NCBI GenBank assembly: GCA_036345935.2
Contig: JADWOT020000002.1
Span: forward strand, 4,352,617-4,416,616
Direction of reading: 5' to 3'
Length of the DNA stretch: 64,000 nucleotides
Source: Taenia hydatigena
Lineage: Eukaryota > Platyhelminthes > Cestoda > Cyclophyllidea > Taeniidae
Of this stretch, positions 23,490-36,344 are shown piece after piece; position 1 is the first letter of the stretch; every line of letters starts with the position of its first letter. Under the pieces are notes generated by a model. The model ran no database searches and was not told the origin of the DNA. It worked only from the letters and a program-made list of their open reading frames with translations. Position numbers and translations under genes: made by a program.

Positions 23490-26400
23490 TGCAGACATTG
23501 CTTCAGCCACTTAGCGTAGTTTACAACTGTTATGTATTTGTCGCATTCTTCTCCTCCTTCTTTGCAGACCCTTGATGCAGATTATTCGAGCAAAATGCGC
23601 TTGTCTGCTGTTGCGCTGGCAAAACATGCAAATTTCTAGCAGGCTTCATACTAATTCTATATCTTTCCATCGTTGTCAGCAGCATAGACATGAGCAATCA
23701 ATGTGTCATGTCCACTGATAGTGGACGGATCAGATTGCGGTAAGAAGTGGTCAAGCTCTTCCTGGTTGAATTTGGTATCTCACAATGTAGGTTTCGCTAA
23801 CCTCTTTCATAGGCTGGATTTGACAAACTGTGTCGTTTACCATGCCAAGGGATGAAAGCACCTGAAACTTCATTCAGAAGATCATAGAACACTAATTAAT
23901 TGTGCTGCATAGCGCGTCCATCCGCAACAGTCGGTGCCGATTCCCAGGCTACGGAATCAAATTTGAATCTCATCCCTAGTGGTCAACATGCAGTCTCCTG
24001 AGAGGAATCTTGTTACTTTTCACTTTCTTGTCCTATTTGAGTTGTGAGGCTGAAATCGACCAACATTTGCGCCCTTATCTAGTCTTCTCGAATCTTTGCC
24101 TGCTCCACCAAGACTTCGTGTGCTTTCACTTGCAAATATCAAAAGGCCCTCCCATAAAAGTGGTGAACTAGCATATAAAACTGATACATGTAAAAACCGC
24201 GTGGTCAATGGTTCAAGTACCAACAGTCATAAATTACATTCGCGAGGCTAGAGAAACCAAATTTTACTTTAGACGGCATTATCACGCCTTGCGAATTCTT
24301 TGAGAGGGCCATTCTTCGAGTGTTCTCACGCCCAAACTGGAATGTTAGCCACTGCCAACACGTGGCAGCATTAACTAGGCCCGTAGTATCACATTACCTA
24401 TTGCGCATTAATTTTGGCACAAGGTCTCCGACTACTTGACATTTAGCTTTTGCAGTTTGCTAAATGCGGAGTGCAAGTACTCTGATTGGCAAAGCAAACG
24501 AAAAATTAACAAACTTTTAGTAGAAAGGAACCAGAGCAAACTTAACACATACCTCGGCGACCGAAACCATCTTAATTACTTGCGAAAGCCAAAGCAAATA
24601 TCCTATCTTCATTTTTCGCTTTGTCTTTGATCTCGCTCTTCTTAGTAATACATTAGGCGAAAACTCTCCCCCTCGGTTAAAATATGCCTGACGACTGGGG
24701 CCCATAGTCCCGAACTTTTGACCTGCATTAATAAAACTTGTGCATTGCTCGATTTAGCAATTTAGGGATATCTATCATATAAAAAAGAAGGCTACTTTAA
24801 TGTAATTCATCATAAATCCTAAACAAATGTGCTCCTGTATAATTTATTTCACTGTTATTTCGTATATTCGATTACGAAAGTTCTTTATACTGAAACTATT
24901 ATTTGAAAGGACAGGAACGTGCACTCACAAATCCTTCCTTTTTTCGCCACATATAAACCACTCTCACCGAAATTCATGTCAAGCTTAATGGTATGATATG
25001 GCTACACATTTGCAAAGGAGTAACCTAGAGATCTGGTCTCTTCATATCTGGTTACTGAGAGTGCAGCCGATTGAGTCTGCCTTACCGCCATCGCTCACAG
25101 ACAGTAAGGTGACAGGCCGAGATGAAGGAAGACAGGGAAGCGGATCTCAGCCAACCGCCTCACATATGCACCAGAATTGTAGCGCTAGCACAGCTAATTT
25201 ATCGGCAAGCTAATTTGTGCATTAAAAAACCGGTAGTCGAGTTGCCACGCATTTTACCAGAAACTCGGTTGCGAGATTTAATCAGCGAGTTTTATTCCAG
25301 GCCGAGAATATCGGTTGGTACGATCCATGTTTGTACGAGCTCACATGGTCGCACCCGATGAGAATCGATGGCCAAAGAGTACTTTTCTGTCGCTAAAGCC
25401 ACCTCGAATTTATGCGAAGCTAGAAAATTCGCCTTTCTAGTGGTCTTTGTCAACACTTACGCTATAGACATGCCCCAAAATCTGGTTAGTAGTGAGATCC
25501 GCCAAAATGTTCAGCTAGCATCAATACAAGAACACAACAAGCAATTGGCGACTTTCTGTTGAGCAGATCGCTGTCCTTTTTAGACGTGCCTATATATAGA
25601 ATAAATAAAGTAGCTGGCATAGATTACTGACAAGCGAGCCGCCTTTTATGGAATTGGTAAGTTTGGGCAAAAGGAAACAGAAAGGAGACGATTCCGGCAG
25701 AAATGAGACAAAGATGCGAATTAGAAGTCCGACAGCATCGGTCAACATGGAAATGGGGCTGGTACATCTGAACACTCTGAGAATAGTCGAGATTAACGTT
25801 GGTACATGCAATAAATCGAATAAAGCTTGGATGCAGAGGCTGGGAGTGGAAAGCAGAGACGTTCTTATTACTCTTGACTCCCACTCTCGCGACCAAGTCA
25901 AAGGCCATCATCGAGGGTAGCTGTACTACTGTAAGGTGGGAAATAATCAGATCTATCATGAGCATCGCCTTCAATGTCCCACTGTTTGCGAGGAATGGGT
26001 GGGGGAAGCCGATCCGTTGCGAGTAAAGGGATGGAATGGGGGGCGCAAGGGGGCATATTTACAGTTACCCCTGCGAGAACAAGTCCTATTTTTCACGAGA
26101 GCATATGTTTTGCCCATAAGCATCCCTAACAGTGAAGCATGGCACTTACATTTTTGGCAGAAAGTCTGCTATGCAATAACCCGCATACCTGAGCCTACCT
26201 CTGGTCACCAGTTAGTAGGACTTACCAGGCAAATCTCATATTCCGGACAATCAGGATGTGATAAGTTCAGAAATGGGAGTGACAGTCAGTCAAGGTCCCA
26301 AAATCTGCGTGCAAGATGTTAAGCTTGTTCAAGGCGCAACATACTCCGAGGCGAAAATGCCGTGAACATAAACAACAGTTATTAATTTGGGATCACATTA

Positions 26401-26780
26401 ATGGCAGCCTACAGCCTTTGTTTTATTCCTATGCTTTGTAGGCTAGAATAGGATTAATAGCACCTTGCTGTTAAAAGGTGATAGGGCTAGGTCAAGCAGG
26501 CTAACGATAGATTTCAAATTTTTCAGTACATTAAAAACGCCTTTCCTGATGGACAATTTAGAGTACATTACGAAGAACTAGGCATCTGAATTCAGGCGCA
26601 TTTTAACCACGTACCTACAGTGAGCAAATTTGTGGCCAAGCGCATAAGGTCGACTACTGCTCTGTATTTTACTCATATGTAATGTTGAGGACAGATCCAG
26701 GAGAGCCTCTTACTCACTCATTGAATTTACCACAAGCTCTTCCACGAGACTTCGAGCGATTCGCCATTTTTCTCCTTAAG
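23490..26780. other. Mostly non-coding; a few unrecognised frames
   Basis: Sequence between zinc-finger copies Z1 and Z2. It holds an interrupted frame at 25,122-25,562 (listed separately) and frames of 90-128 codons at 25,648-25,920 and 25,936-26,322 (plus) without recognisable motifs. The upstream flank of Z2 (about 26,700-26,780) resembles the upstream flank of Z3. Confidence 0.4.
25122..25562 (+). other. Open frame of about 147 codons interrupted by one stop, unrecognised
   Basis: Two successive frames (25,122-25,361 and 25,368-25,562) are in the same phase, separated by a single TGA at 25,359-25,361. The translation mixes hydrophobic and charged residues in a protein-like way, for example LPETRLRDLISEFYSRPRIS. 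I recognise no family, find no splice borders that would remove the stop, and a frame of this length can occur by chance here. Confidence 0.15.
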
Positions 26781-26864
26781 ATGGCTCGCTACAGATGCAC
26801 AGTGTGCTCCACTTTTTCGCAGACGTCATCCCAGGCCTCAAACACTTAATTCGCGAACACCATA
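26781..26864 (+). CDS. Zinc-finger gene Z2, exon a (finger 1, one-base frameshift)
   Basis: After a pyrimidine-rich acceptor (tttctccttaag) the exon begins with ATG, possibly the start codon. It encodes YRCTVC, the first half of a C2H2 finger. The His half (HLIREHH) lies in the +1 frame. Between the second Cys codon (26,805-26,807) and the first His codon (26,843-26,845) there are 35 nt where C-x2-C-x12-H needs 36. The only homopolymer in between is T5 at 26,813-26,817. One more T there would give a standard finger with Phe at the conserved position. The donor GTAGGC follows a phase-1 border that matches exon b. It is either a recent 1-nt deletion or a homopolymer base-call error. Confidence 0.55.
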
Positions 26865-27127
26865 GTAGGCGCCTTTCATTTGTGGATGTATTATGAGCAT
26901 GCGTTTCTGTGCATATGCAAATGCACACAAGAAAACGCTGAATTTGTGCATAAGTACTTGTGTTTATGCCTGTTGATTCCGTGTCTGATTATGAATAAAT
27001 TGCTCGCAGCAAGTGAAACAACTCTTGTTTGATCCAAATTATAATTGGATGCTCAATAGGCAAACGAAGTAGGCGAATGGCATCACAGTCTTAGCACCTT
27101 ATTTTACGTGTGCTTGTGGCTTTTCAG

Positions 27128-27202
27128 TAATCGTGGAATTGCCTTGTCCGACTTGCCAAACGCGTTACAGATCCTACGGAAGGCTCTTGTTGCATCAGAA
27201 AC
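27128..27202 (+). CDS. Zinc-finger gene Z2, exon b (finger 2, first three ligands)
   Basis: This 75-nt exon has acceptor TTTTCAG and donor GTAAGA and is phase 1 at both ends. It encodes LPCPTCQTRY and then LLLHQK, giving C-x2-C-x12-H. The second His comes from the next exon: joining to exon c gives H-Q-K-L-L-N-H, a C-x2-C-x12-H-x5-H finger. An intron inside the finger's ligand set argues for a true spliced gene rather than chance motifs. C2H2 fingers bind DNA or RNA in the nucleus; the target is unknown. Confidence 0.6.
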
Positions 27203-27281
27203 GTAAGAGAAATTACCAAACCTCTCCATTATTTTTGCTACGTGCCTTCTCATTTGTCAAAAACCTTCTTTTCAATCTTAG

Positions 27282-27368
27282 TTTTGAATCACAGCCTATG
27301 TCCTGCGTGCCTCGTTCCCTTCGCAAACTTTCGTTTGCTTCTCAGTCATTTCATCGAAATGCATATTT
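27282..27368 (+). CDS. Zinc-finger gene Z2, exon c (finger 3, intact)
   Basis: This 87-nt exon has acceptor ATCTTAG and donor GTGAGT and is phase 1 at both borders. It encodes a complete C2H2 finger with spacing C-x2-C-x12-H-x4-H, starting CPACLVPF and ending HFIEMH. The conserved aromatic (Phe) and leucine core positions are present. The same exon exists in copy Z1 at identical length but with two ligands replaced. The frame connects without a stop to exons b and d. Confidence 0.65.
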
Positions 27369-27487
27369 GTGAGTGAAATTCTGTTAACCCTTGATTAAAA
27401 TCCTCCCTGTGCGCTGCATCTCAGTCGCGGCTTTGGCCTTCCACGCGACCTTCTCCCATACTTGTGCTTTATTTTGCATTGCTGCAG

Positions 27488-27592
27488 CTGAAAGAATGGC
27501 GAATTTAGAAATGCGCTTTTACTGCATAGAATGCCTTGCAGGGTACCCGACGTTCGAAGGTTTCTTAGATCATATAAGTTCACAACATGTCC
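27488..27592 (+). CDS. Zinc-finger gene Z2, exon d (finger 4, intact)
   Basis: The acceptor GCTGCAG is strong. The exon encodes a C2H2 finger, C-x2-C-x12-H-x4-H, beginning YCIEC and ending HISSQH. The likely donor (GTATTT, GT at 27,593-27,594) makes the exon 105 nt and again phase 1-1. A weaker alternative is to read on to the stop at 27,625-27,627 and treat it as the last exon. Exons b, c and d each have a length divisible by three and the same phase, so any could be skipped or duplicated without shifting the frame. Confidence 0.6.
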
Positions 27593-28310
27593 GTATTTCT
27601 TCCACAGTCAGACTTGTACCGCAATAAGTGCTTGTTGCAACGCCTTAGTTTTCCGTTTTGCAGACATTTGGCACAATGTATTTGGTGGAACGCAAACACC
27701 CTCAAATTCGTGAGCAAAATTACCAAATTTGTAGCGATGCTCACGTCAATATATTACCTTTTTACATTAAAATAATCGCCAGTAAGTTTAAAATACTCAG
27801 TGCATAGGTCTTGAATATACACATCGCAAAGAATTTTTTGACGAAGTTCTGACCATGTAAAATTAATTGAGCGTCGCTAGATAGATATGATAATGAGAAC
27901 ATCGTATTTCATTGCATTACGTCAGACCGCATCGGTGGTGTAGATAATTCAGACGATGCCGCAGTAATGCCACACTACCGACAATTGGGCGTGTATTTGC
28001 AAATCACTGGATATTTTGATGAAATATGCACACGTATTTATAAATGCGATAACCAAAATTTACTTGTCTGTTTTCTAGAGTTTCCGAATGAGATGTATTA
28101 GCTTACCACCTACAGATGCAGACTTGGCTATGTGCTCTGCTCTCCTGCTTAATGTTTGGCAGGAATATTGCAACCATTACTTCTGTTGTTTTAATCCTGA
28201 TCGCTGCTACACGCAAAGGTGGGTAACAATCAAAGCGTTAGAAAACTGAGTCAAAAATACGAGATTTTATAACGTATTTAAATAGATGCAGCATTGGAAA
28301 TAGGGTCAGA
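27593..28310 (+). other. Downstream part of zinc-finger copy Z2, possible acidic exon
   Basis: A further candidate exon starts after TTTTGCAG at 27,664. At about 27,913-28,010 a frame containing NSDDAAVMPHYRQLGVYLQI aligns in the same phase with a frame in copy Z3 (32,522-32,615, containing VSDDEA and SVYV). Conserved phase in two diverged copies suggests real coding sequence. Exon borders could not be fixed. The similarity to Z3 continues to about 28,230. Confidence 0.35.
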
Positions 28311-31300
28311 GTTGTAAAAATAGCACGTTGCTGCCCGTTTTGAGGTTTTACAATGCAACATGACACAAGTCATTATTGTCAGTAAAGTTGAGCATTCAAA
28401 TTCTCAGGATTTTACTGCGAACATTGATATGGTCAGTTCATTTCAAGGTGTACATCAGGGTCATATCTAATAAAAACCACGTGATCGGTGATTATGTACT
28501 GCCAGATAAGCACAATTTAGTCCTTCGAAATCGGTATGGCACCTGCCACGCCAATGAACGTTGGTAACCATTGAATTCGTAGCAGAGAACAAAGCCGCAA
28601 TAAGAGTGGCGATAAAACAGAGGCACTGGACATTATTGCCTCATGCGATTGGGGCAGACATCGAATGGTTGTAGGCTTCGGGAAGTGTGTCAATCGGAAG
28701 ACGATAAAATAAATGGGTTCAGCCAAGACGATAGGGTAACTATAGTCACAGGAGCAGATAGGCGAACTTGGCATTTATCAGCCTTGCGCGCTCAACCAAA
28801 CAAAGGCTGTGTAAGAATTTTGACATTGGCATGATCTGGTCCAAGAATTCAGATTTAGGCAATTCATATAATAAGTGCGAGCAACGTTTCGTAAAAGATG
28901 CAGGCTTTTTTCCAAGTTAGGTGATATTTATAGCTCTGGCTGGATCAAGTAAATGTATGGCATAAATTTAAACAAAATCGCCACTTGCCACTCAGTAAGT
29001 GGCTAACGTCCATTTTTTATTATAGGCACCCCTTAAACTGATAATTCTGCCAATGACCTTACCGAAGTGAAGTTAGTGTAAAATGGAAGCTATCATCTTG
29101 ATTGAGAAATTCTTATACCTCTTTACCTACACACGCCTTCGATAGCTGCATTAACTATTGGCGAGCACGATCTGTCGCCTCAATTCGAAATTCACATTGA
29201 ATACTAGTCGAGTAATTCATCGTCGGCACAGATAATGATCGCTTCTTTAAGGTTCAAAGGTGAAGATGATGATCTTGACCAGGAGGATTGTCTTACACGT
29301 AAGAAAGCGGGAAAGCTTGTCTGCAGACTTACTGATACTGGAGTTTTGTGCCAAACCTACATCACATCTCAGCTATCACAAGCGAATTGATAGCAGGTTG
29401 TCATTGAACAAGTTGAATGACTACAGATGCAACCTCGCTTGTCAAATCATTTCTCCAGGAGCAGATGGTGTCTGATTCGGCACATTATAGCAGCATCTGC
29501 TCAAGGAACCTCCGTGCTTAATTGCCAATCTAGGGAGTGCACCTGATGGTGATTTTTTAAATTTGCACCATGAGCACCTGCCAGCATGTACCATCAGATA
29601 CCTCAAACAATTTCTCCCTTTGCATTATCCCACCGGATGCAAGTGCACCACAAGCAATGGAATGATCTTGTCTGTTTCAGTTTCGTTAGATTATTCGTTT
29701 TAATTATTCTCAACTAAGTTTGTGAATAAATACGTAAAACGCTCACCCACTGTTGATTTAACAGCGTTCCTTCAACTTACTTCCTATATGCACTGCTTAA
29801 CTTAAAGAAGATTGTATTCTAGCTAAATTGTACTTACCCTGATAAGTTGTGCTGACAAAACAATTTGACAAGGATGTTGCAACAGCAGGAGCGTAACGTT
29901 TTGTACAAATACGCATTGTTGCTATGCTTGTGCATGATCAGGCTCGTTCTAGAGCTACCTTGAAGCCGAAAGAAGACAATGCACGAGCGTAACATACGCG
30001 GCGCACAAAGTGGGGATTAGGATTTATAACCCAGCTCAAAAGACAGCCCACTTTGCCACAGCGCAAAGGCAAATGTCAAAAGTAGCTCCTTTTCACACAT
30101 CGAGGGCTAAACATGGCCTCTAACTTGCCTCGAGCTTCTTCCATGACCTCCCTTATGATCAACTTATGAGGTTGGCCATTGCATACCAGTAGGTTGTGTG
30201 AGAATAACACCTACGAGCCAACGCTTTAGCAATCAAAATGCATACAAACGAAAATATGCTTGACCCCAACTTGAGTACTCATTTTTGGCGATTTGACTTC
30301 ATCTGACGCGCTGGGAAGCCGAGAGAGTGTGTATGTTACCACGCGTCACCATCTTTATTCGTAGAAAAACTGATCTAATAGCGAAGAACTCTCTCAATGT
30401 GCACGACCGTATTTGTTGATGCAAATAAGGCTCGAAGCGTATGGAGAAGGCTTAGTGGAAGCACCCTCCACCTTATACCGAAGGCAGGTTAGTACGAAGT
30501 AGAATATAAGAGACTGCATTTCATTTGATCAATGCTTTCAGAAATGCAGATGAATAAACAGAGAAATTATGACGGTGACTGAGGGGACTTGCACACGATT
30601 CAATGCAGCAGTACGTCAAAATGCAGAAAGTCTGGTGTACAAATGGAAGCTCATATCACTCAGCACTAACACAATGACTGCAACCGTTTGCCCCTTTACT
30701 TACTTTGTTACCATCTGCACCGTTTTCGGATTCTCTATTTCATTCTACTCTGTCTTATTCCCTAATCCTCCTTTCTAACCCATGAGCAAATTTAACGGCA
30801 CTGGAGTGACCTCAAATGACGGGGCGAGAGGCTCAATGGGGCAACGAAGCCACCCATAAGTTTACTTCCTTTTACCCACCAGCTCGCCACGCACCCTGAA
30901 AAGCACTTCTAAATGATTCTATTTTGTATCTACAAATACATATCACGCTCACGCACACAGCTGCGACTACATACTGCTTCGCAATTCGCGTCATCTCTCC
31001 TATTCTAAGGTCGTTGTCCGCTCTTGACGGACTGACCACCAATTCACTTTGCCTCATCAATAATTTGCTCGCACATTAAGAAGTGATATATCAGTGTGCG
31101 ATTGTCCACCGACTCACCACCGTTCCATGCTTCAACAGACAGTACCACCTTCGATGGTGTCAGTTCGCAGGATGCTGTCTACTCATGCGTATGCGGATTT
31201 TACACCGACTCACATGTCTTATCACTTACAGAGGTTGAACTTTTACCTAGCACTTTTTAGCTCATAAGTTCATTTGAGCGAAGTCACCGTTGGAAAGGAC

Positions 31301-32099
31301 CAAACATGTTTCTCCTACATTAAAGTTCTTGCATAGTGAATCCCTCTCTCTCCTCTTCACTGTGTGAGAACCATTTTTACCAAGATTTACATCAAACTTG
31401 ACAGCAACCAGTCTTGACACTGGATTCTGACTACCCATACCCTGGCGAGCATAGCTTAGCATCCAGCCTCTTCCAATTGGGTTAAAGAGAGCGCTGCATT
31501 CGATACGCCAGAAACGTAGCGCTTGTATTGCCGATAATCTTGCCAGTCAATTCGGAGCCTAGGGTCGCTAGTCGGGTTTTCCATCCTTATGACCAAAGCG
31601 CCAAGGTAAGGGCACGCCAACGAACAGGCATATATTTAATAGGTAGACCACCGATTTTTTGAATTATTCCTTACTGTTTCCCATTAATGAAGAAAATACA
31701 GAAACATTCATAGATTAATGGGCGTAGAGGAGGCGGGAGGATCAGAAAAATCTTTAGCAATGGTGGATTTTGGATTGCTTGATACGTCAGCCCATATCCA
31801 ATTATTTTAATCCCATGCACTGTGCATTAGTAGGCAGTTTTAACCCGCTGCTGACAAAAAAGCGGTGTTTTGGTTTAAGCATGCTTGAATATAGTCTTCC
31901 AAAATATCCGGTATGGTAAGTCTTTCTTAGAGAACAACTTCTTATCTTTCAAATATGCTCGAATCACTTGCCTGCAAAGTACAAGGTTTTGATCCTGCAC
32001 GCAACCACTGCTCCTCTGCTCATTAACCACATATAATACTGACAGCAGATATGGAAGATACCCTTGCTTACCCGTTTACTTTATCTTAAGCTCCTTTAC
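28311..32099. other. Non-coding stretch, nothing recognised
   Basis: About 3.8 kb between zinc-finger copies Z2 and Z3. All frames are short and without motif. A pyrimidine-rich patch is present at 30,690-30,780. No RNA gene or defined repeat was found. Confidence 0.4.
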
Positions 32100-32990
32100 A
32101 GGGTGTCTCGAAACCCAATATTCTCTTCACCAAAGCGCATGTCTACAGATGCACAATGTGCTTCGCTTTATTCAGAAGGGTCACCCTAATGCCCTTGCAA
32201 ATGGCTCCCGACCATCTTTGTAAATGCCGTTCATTTTTGAATACACTTCTCCGCTTACAACCACTTCCGTACACATGAACCCAAACATGATTTAGAGCTT
32301 GAACTTGTGCAAAAATGTGTTAATGCGGAGTTTTTATGTCAGCCTGAGAATAAATAAGGGGCTTTAAGCAGGATAATTCCTGTTGTAGTCCAAATGACGA
32401 GAACTTAGGCAACCATTAGTCAACTCAAATAAACTTATGCCTTACGTGTTTCAGCAATCTTGGATCTGCGTTGTCCGATTTGCTCATTACCTTACAGAAC
32501 CTTCGGGATGCAATGTATTGCATTATGTCACACCAAACTGCATCGATAGTGTGAATGTTTCTGATGATGAGGCATTAGCGTCGCATAAGCAACAGATGAG
32601 CGTGTATGTCTAGGAAACTGCGTTTCAAAGTGGTTTGTAAGCGTAAATGCAAGTGCATTGATTAAAATTTGTTCGCTTGTGTTTTGGGGCTCTTTAACGA
32701 GCTACCTTAACCTACCTCTTAGAGACGTACACTCATCCAAGTGATTTGGAAATAGACATGCGCCTAAAAAGAGGCAGTTTTGCGTTTTCGACTGTTGATT
32801 TTCCTGTTCGTCGTTGCACGCAGGCATGGGTTTCTACTAAGGTGTCGGAGATTTGAGCTAAAAATGTGAAATCGTTCCAAACAATGAAACAAATGCGGCA
32901 TGAATAACATGAATTTTGCTATTATTTGAGTTTGCTCAAGCTAATCACTATTTAATATTAATCGAGATAAAAAATCATAGCTTTTATTGC
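32100..32990 (+). pseudogene. Zinc-finger gene copy Z3, internally deleted pseudogene
   Basis: This is a diverged copy of Z2. The exon a equivalent (about 32,135-32,240) keeps YRCTMC but loses the His half. The exon b equivalent starts at 32,455 after TTTCAG and encodes LRCPICSLPYRTFG. Where Z2 continues through the rest of exon b, exons c and d and later sequence (about 27,180-27,905), Z3 jumps directly to the acidic segment, so about 700 bp are missing and no complete finger remains. Flanks match Z2 on both sides. With Z1 it makes three copies spaced about 4 to 5 kb apart in the same orientation. Confidence 0.55.
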
Positions 32991-35900
32991 TAACATTAAA
33001 CCAGTTGGATATTTTCCGGTGTAATTAATATAACCATATCTAGTAATATCTACATGAGTGAAGAACATGCACTGTGATGCGCATGCAAATTAACAGACTC
33101 TACGACTCGATGCCAAGCATCTTGGCAGGTTGGAAATTGCACATTAAGATGCTTAGTAATCCTTGCATCCCCTCAGTGGGCACGTGTGACACGAGACCGC
33201 TGACCACGGTGTGGATATCGCCTTCACCTAGATCAATCTCACAAAAGGAAGTAAGAAGAGAATTGGCTATATGGGGTTTGAAATTGAAAAAAGTCACTCT
33301 AGAAGTCACAGAAAGCCTAGAGGATTTGACAGACGATAGCACGAGATAACAATAACATAATCTGCCGAATTTTGTAAGAAATAGAGCTCCTGAAGAATAT
33401 GAACGGTAAAATAAAAAGTCGCTTTTAGGACCCTATCTGTGCCACTAAATAATCAGTCAGTCATGCAGATAGACCAGTCACCCTGAAATTCCAAAATAGC
33501 TTATCACTGGTATTCTGTTCACAATATGGTTAGCATTAACTAAGAAGTATTCGCAGAGAATACAAAGCGGTTCATATTTGGATGCTAAATAAATAGAATT
33601 AGTTAGAGCTGTTGGGAATTAAACATGCTTTAAATCAGCTCATTAAAGTAGTTAAAGTATATATTTCTAAACACGAATGTAGGGAATTTAAATGATCGAC
33701 AAAACTAAAAAGAACTCGTGAAAGAAGAGGGCCAAAATGAAACCTCCTACTGAATTCAGTAAAAGGCTAAAGCGTGAAAAACTTCGTTGGCTGTAAAAGG
33801 CGCATGGGTGAGAAGAGACGAACGCGAATGAATGCGGAGGAGAGTAATGTTGGGCGGGGAGTAAATAAGTATGGAGCAGTCGAGTAAGCCAGCAACTGCT
33901 CGCAGGCTCGCTACTATAGTCAAGCAGGCATGTACTAACCCTCACCGACGTAGCACTACTTTGATGGCTGGACAGACACCAGAGGCCTCTACGCTGCTTA
34001 ACCTTAACCGTGTTCGCGTCAATTCCGATGATGGATGCTTGGCTATCGGTGCAGGCATCAATTGTTCTGCAGAGCTGCTGCACGTCCTTTGCAAATGTAT
34101 GCTAGAGGTGTCCTCAGGGAGACTTTAATGAAACGATTCATTTTGATTGCGCCATTACTAATAATCCTTCATGAATGGGAATAATGAAGTCAATCGCTAA
34201 GTCGAAAAGTAAAACAAGGGTAGAGAAATAGAACAGATGACGATTAAACATTTAAATGTAAAATAGGCTGTGCATAGAGTACTCACAGCGTTTTGTTATT
34301 CAACACCGCAAAAGTCACGAATGCGTTAAGGAAATGGTGGGGTTTGAAGCACATGGGCCCATGCAGCGATGTAACTTCCAGCTCACAACGAGCCAATCGG
34401 CATTCGGTGACACTTGGTTTCGCCATTCTGCTGCAAAACCTGCTAGCACAGATACTCTCCCTTAACAGCGGTTTGCTTTCGCCAAAATTTTGCGAAGCGG
34501 ATGGTGGAACACTACTATAAAATAGTATTGCCTCGAAAATCGTGCTACAAAATTTGTAAACCTTAAGCAGTTTTGCATGACGGCACTGTTTAATTATGAT
34601 TTGCTTCTTTTTGTTCTTTTTAGCAATTCTTGCCCAATAATTATTGGGCTCTTAAAACCAACAAACTCAAGCTGCTATTAATCTCGCTAACCAGTTTTAT
34701 TCGCAGCTAGCATGACTTAACTCGACGGGAAATAATACACTCCTTTTGTCAAAATAGGTCGTTACTTACATCGATAGCCAGTGTATCAGAATAACGCATG
34801 AATTTTAAAAAGTCTTGGTGCAAATATGCAAAAAGCCATGTCCAGCACTGCCTACTAAGCTACAGTGCTAATGACAATTTGCACGCTTGCTTACCCTACC
34901 AATGTCACGCCAAGTTGGAAAGAGGTAGTGCGCGAGACCGCATTGCGCTACCCTTACCATTTGTAGTATACGAATGAACTAGTGACACCATCGGCATCTA
35001 TCTATACAGATTTGGATTTCAAGTATCACGATAGCGCCTTGTCCACGTCCTTAATTTAATCGTAAACCTGGAGCCGCGACTGCTCTCTTTATAACGAGGT
35101 GGTGGGATGTGCGGCTTACACACGGACGCTACAGAATTAGATGTAGTAGTATTATGGCACAGGTGAAATCAGAGCTGGTGTGGACACCTTTCGGATAAGC
35201 TAGCTTCTAAAGGGTGTGCCTAAAGTAAGCAGTTCTCACAGACTACTACAAAAACCGCATTGAGCATTTTTAGACATTACTAAGCACACTTTGCGGCAAA
35301 GATATTTCGATTTTGTCTCATCATAGTGCGCGATTCGCTTCTAGGAAAAATCGCAAAGGAAAAACAGAGGTCTGATATGCAGAGAAAAGGCGAAGCATAT
35401 GGACTTAGTTAAATGGTGTTTCTGAGATTAAATCCTCATACATTAGTAATGTGCGTAACCTGCAAAACAACCGTAGAAGTCATCTTTGCTGTGATACATG
35501 GACTTTGTATTTTTTGTTTCCGTGATCTGAAATAAAAATACATAAAGTTGTGCAAAATTAAGGAACAAGAATGCATAGTCCTTTTGGCAGTTAACTACCA
35601 TTCGCCCATATTCTTTTCGCATGCACAAAGATACGCCAGACAGCAAGAAACTCTTCCTTGTGCAAATTGCATAATTTTGCCTGAATTCATTGATGGCATT
35701 ATGATGAGATAAGAATGCTTTTAAGTTAAGCACCTCGAGTGACTGACGCACGGCTGCGTAATTCCCTACGTTAAGGAGCTTCTACGTTCAATGCTGATGT
35801 CATACTCGGTGCTGCAAAATTATGTTGACAGACATGCCTGCTACAGTTGTGGTGTTAATCAAGTGAGAGTTCCTTCACATGCGGACAGGACAAATTATAA

Positions 35901-36344
35901 TGAACAAACACACGCCTTGGAATTATTCAACTAAAAACCCATGAAGCGTAGCAATTCGTCAGCTCGAGATGCCTTGCTTAGAGGTGGGTTCATTTCTGTT
36001 CGGATAACAATGATATTTAGCTTTAAATTATAACGAAACTGTCCTGAATGGGATGCATTTAAATGACGGCGAGTCAATGTCTTGGAATAAAACTGTAAGC
36101 ATAAGCATAGAAAGTCTCAAGCCAAAACATATATTCACCTTTACGTGTTGTAAACGTGGTGAATTATTTGCTTCAGCTATGAAAGCCAACCATCCGCCTT
36201 CCATAAAATGAAGTAAAGATAAAGCTTAATTCTACTCTGAGCACGAAAATTGGAAAACCAAAGATTCCATCAGGGTAGTTATGCAGGTTTGAATCAAATG
36301 ATAGGAGAATGACTGAGGATTGTAGTTCCTTATTTGCGTTTTTA
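32991..36344. other. Mostly non-coding; one unrecognised 85-codon ORF
   Basis: An ATG-initiated 85-codon frame at 33,871-34,128 (plus) and a 91-codon frame at 33,074-33,349 have plausible composition but no recognised domain. Either could be chance. Nothing else is seen. Confidence 0.35.
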
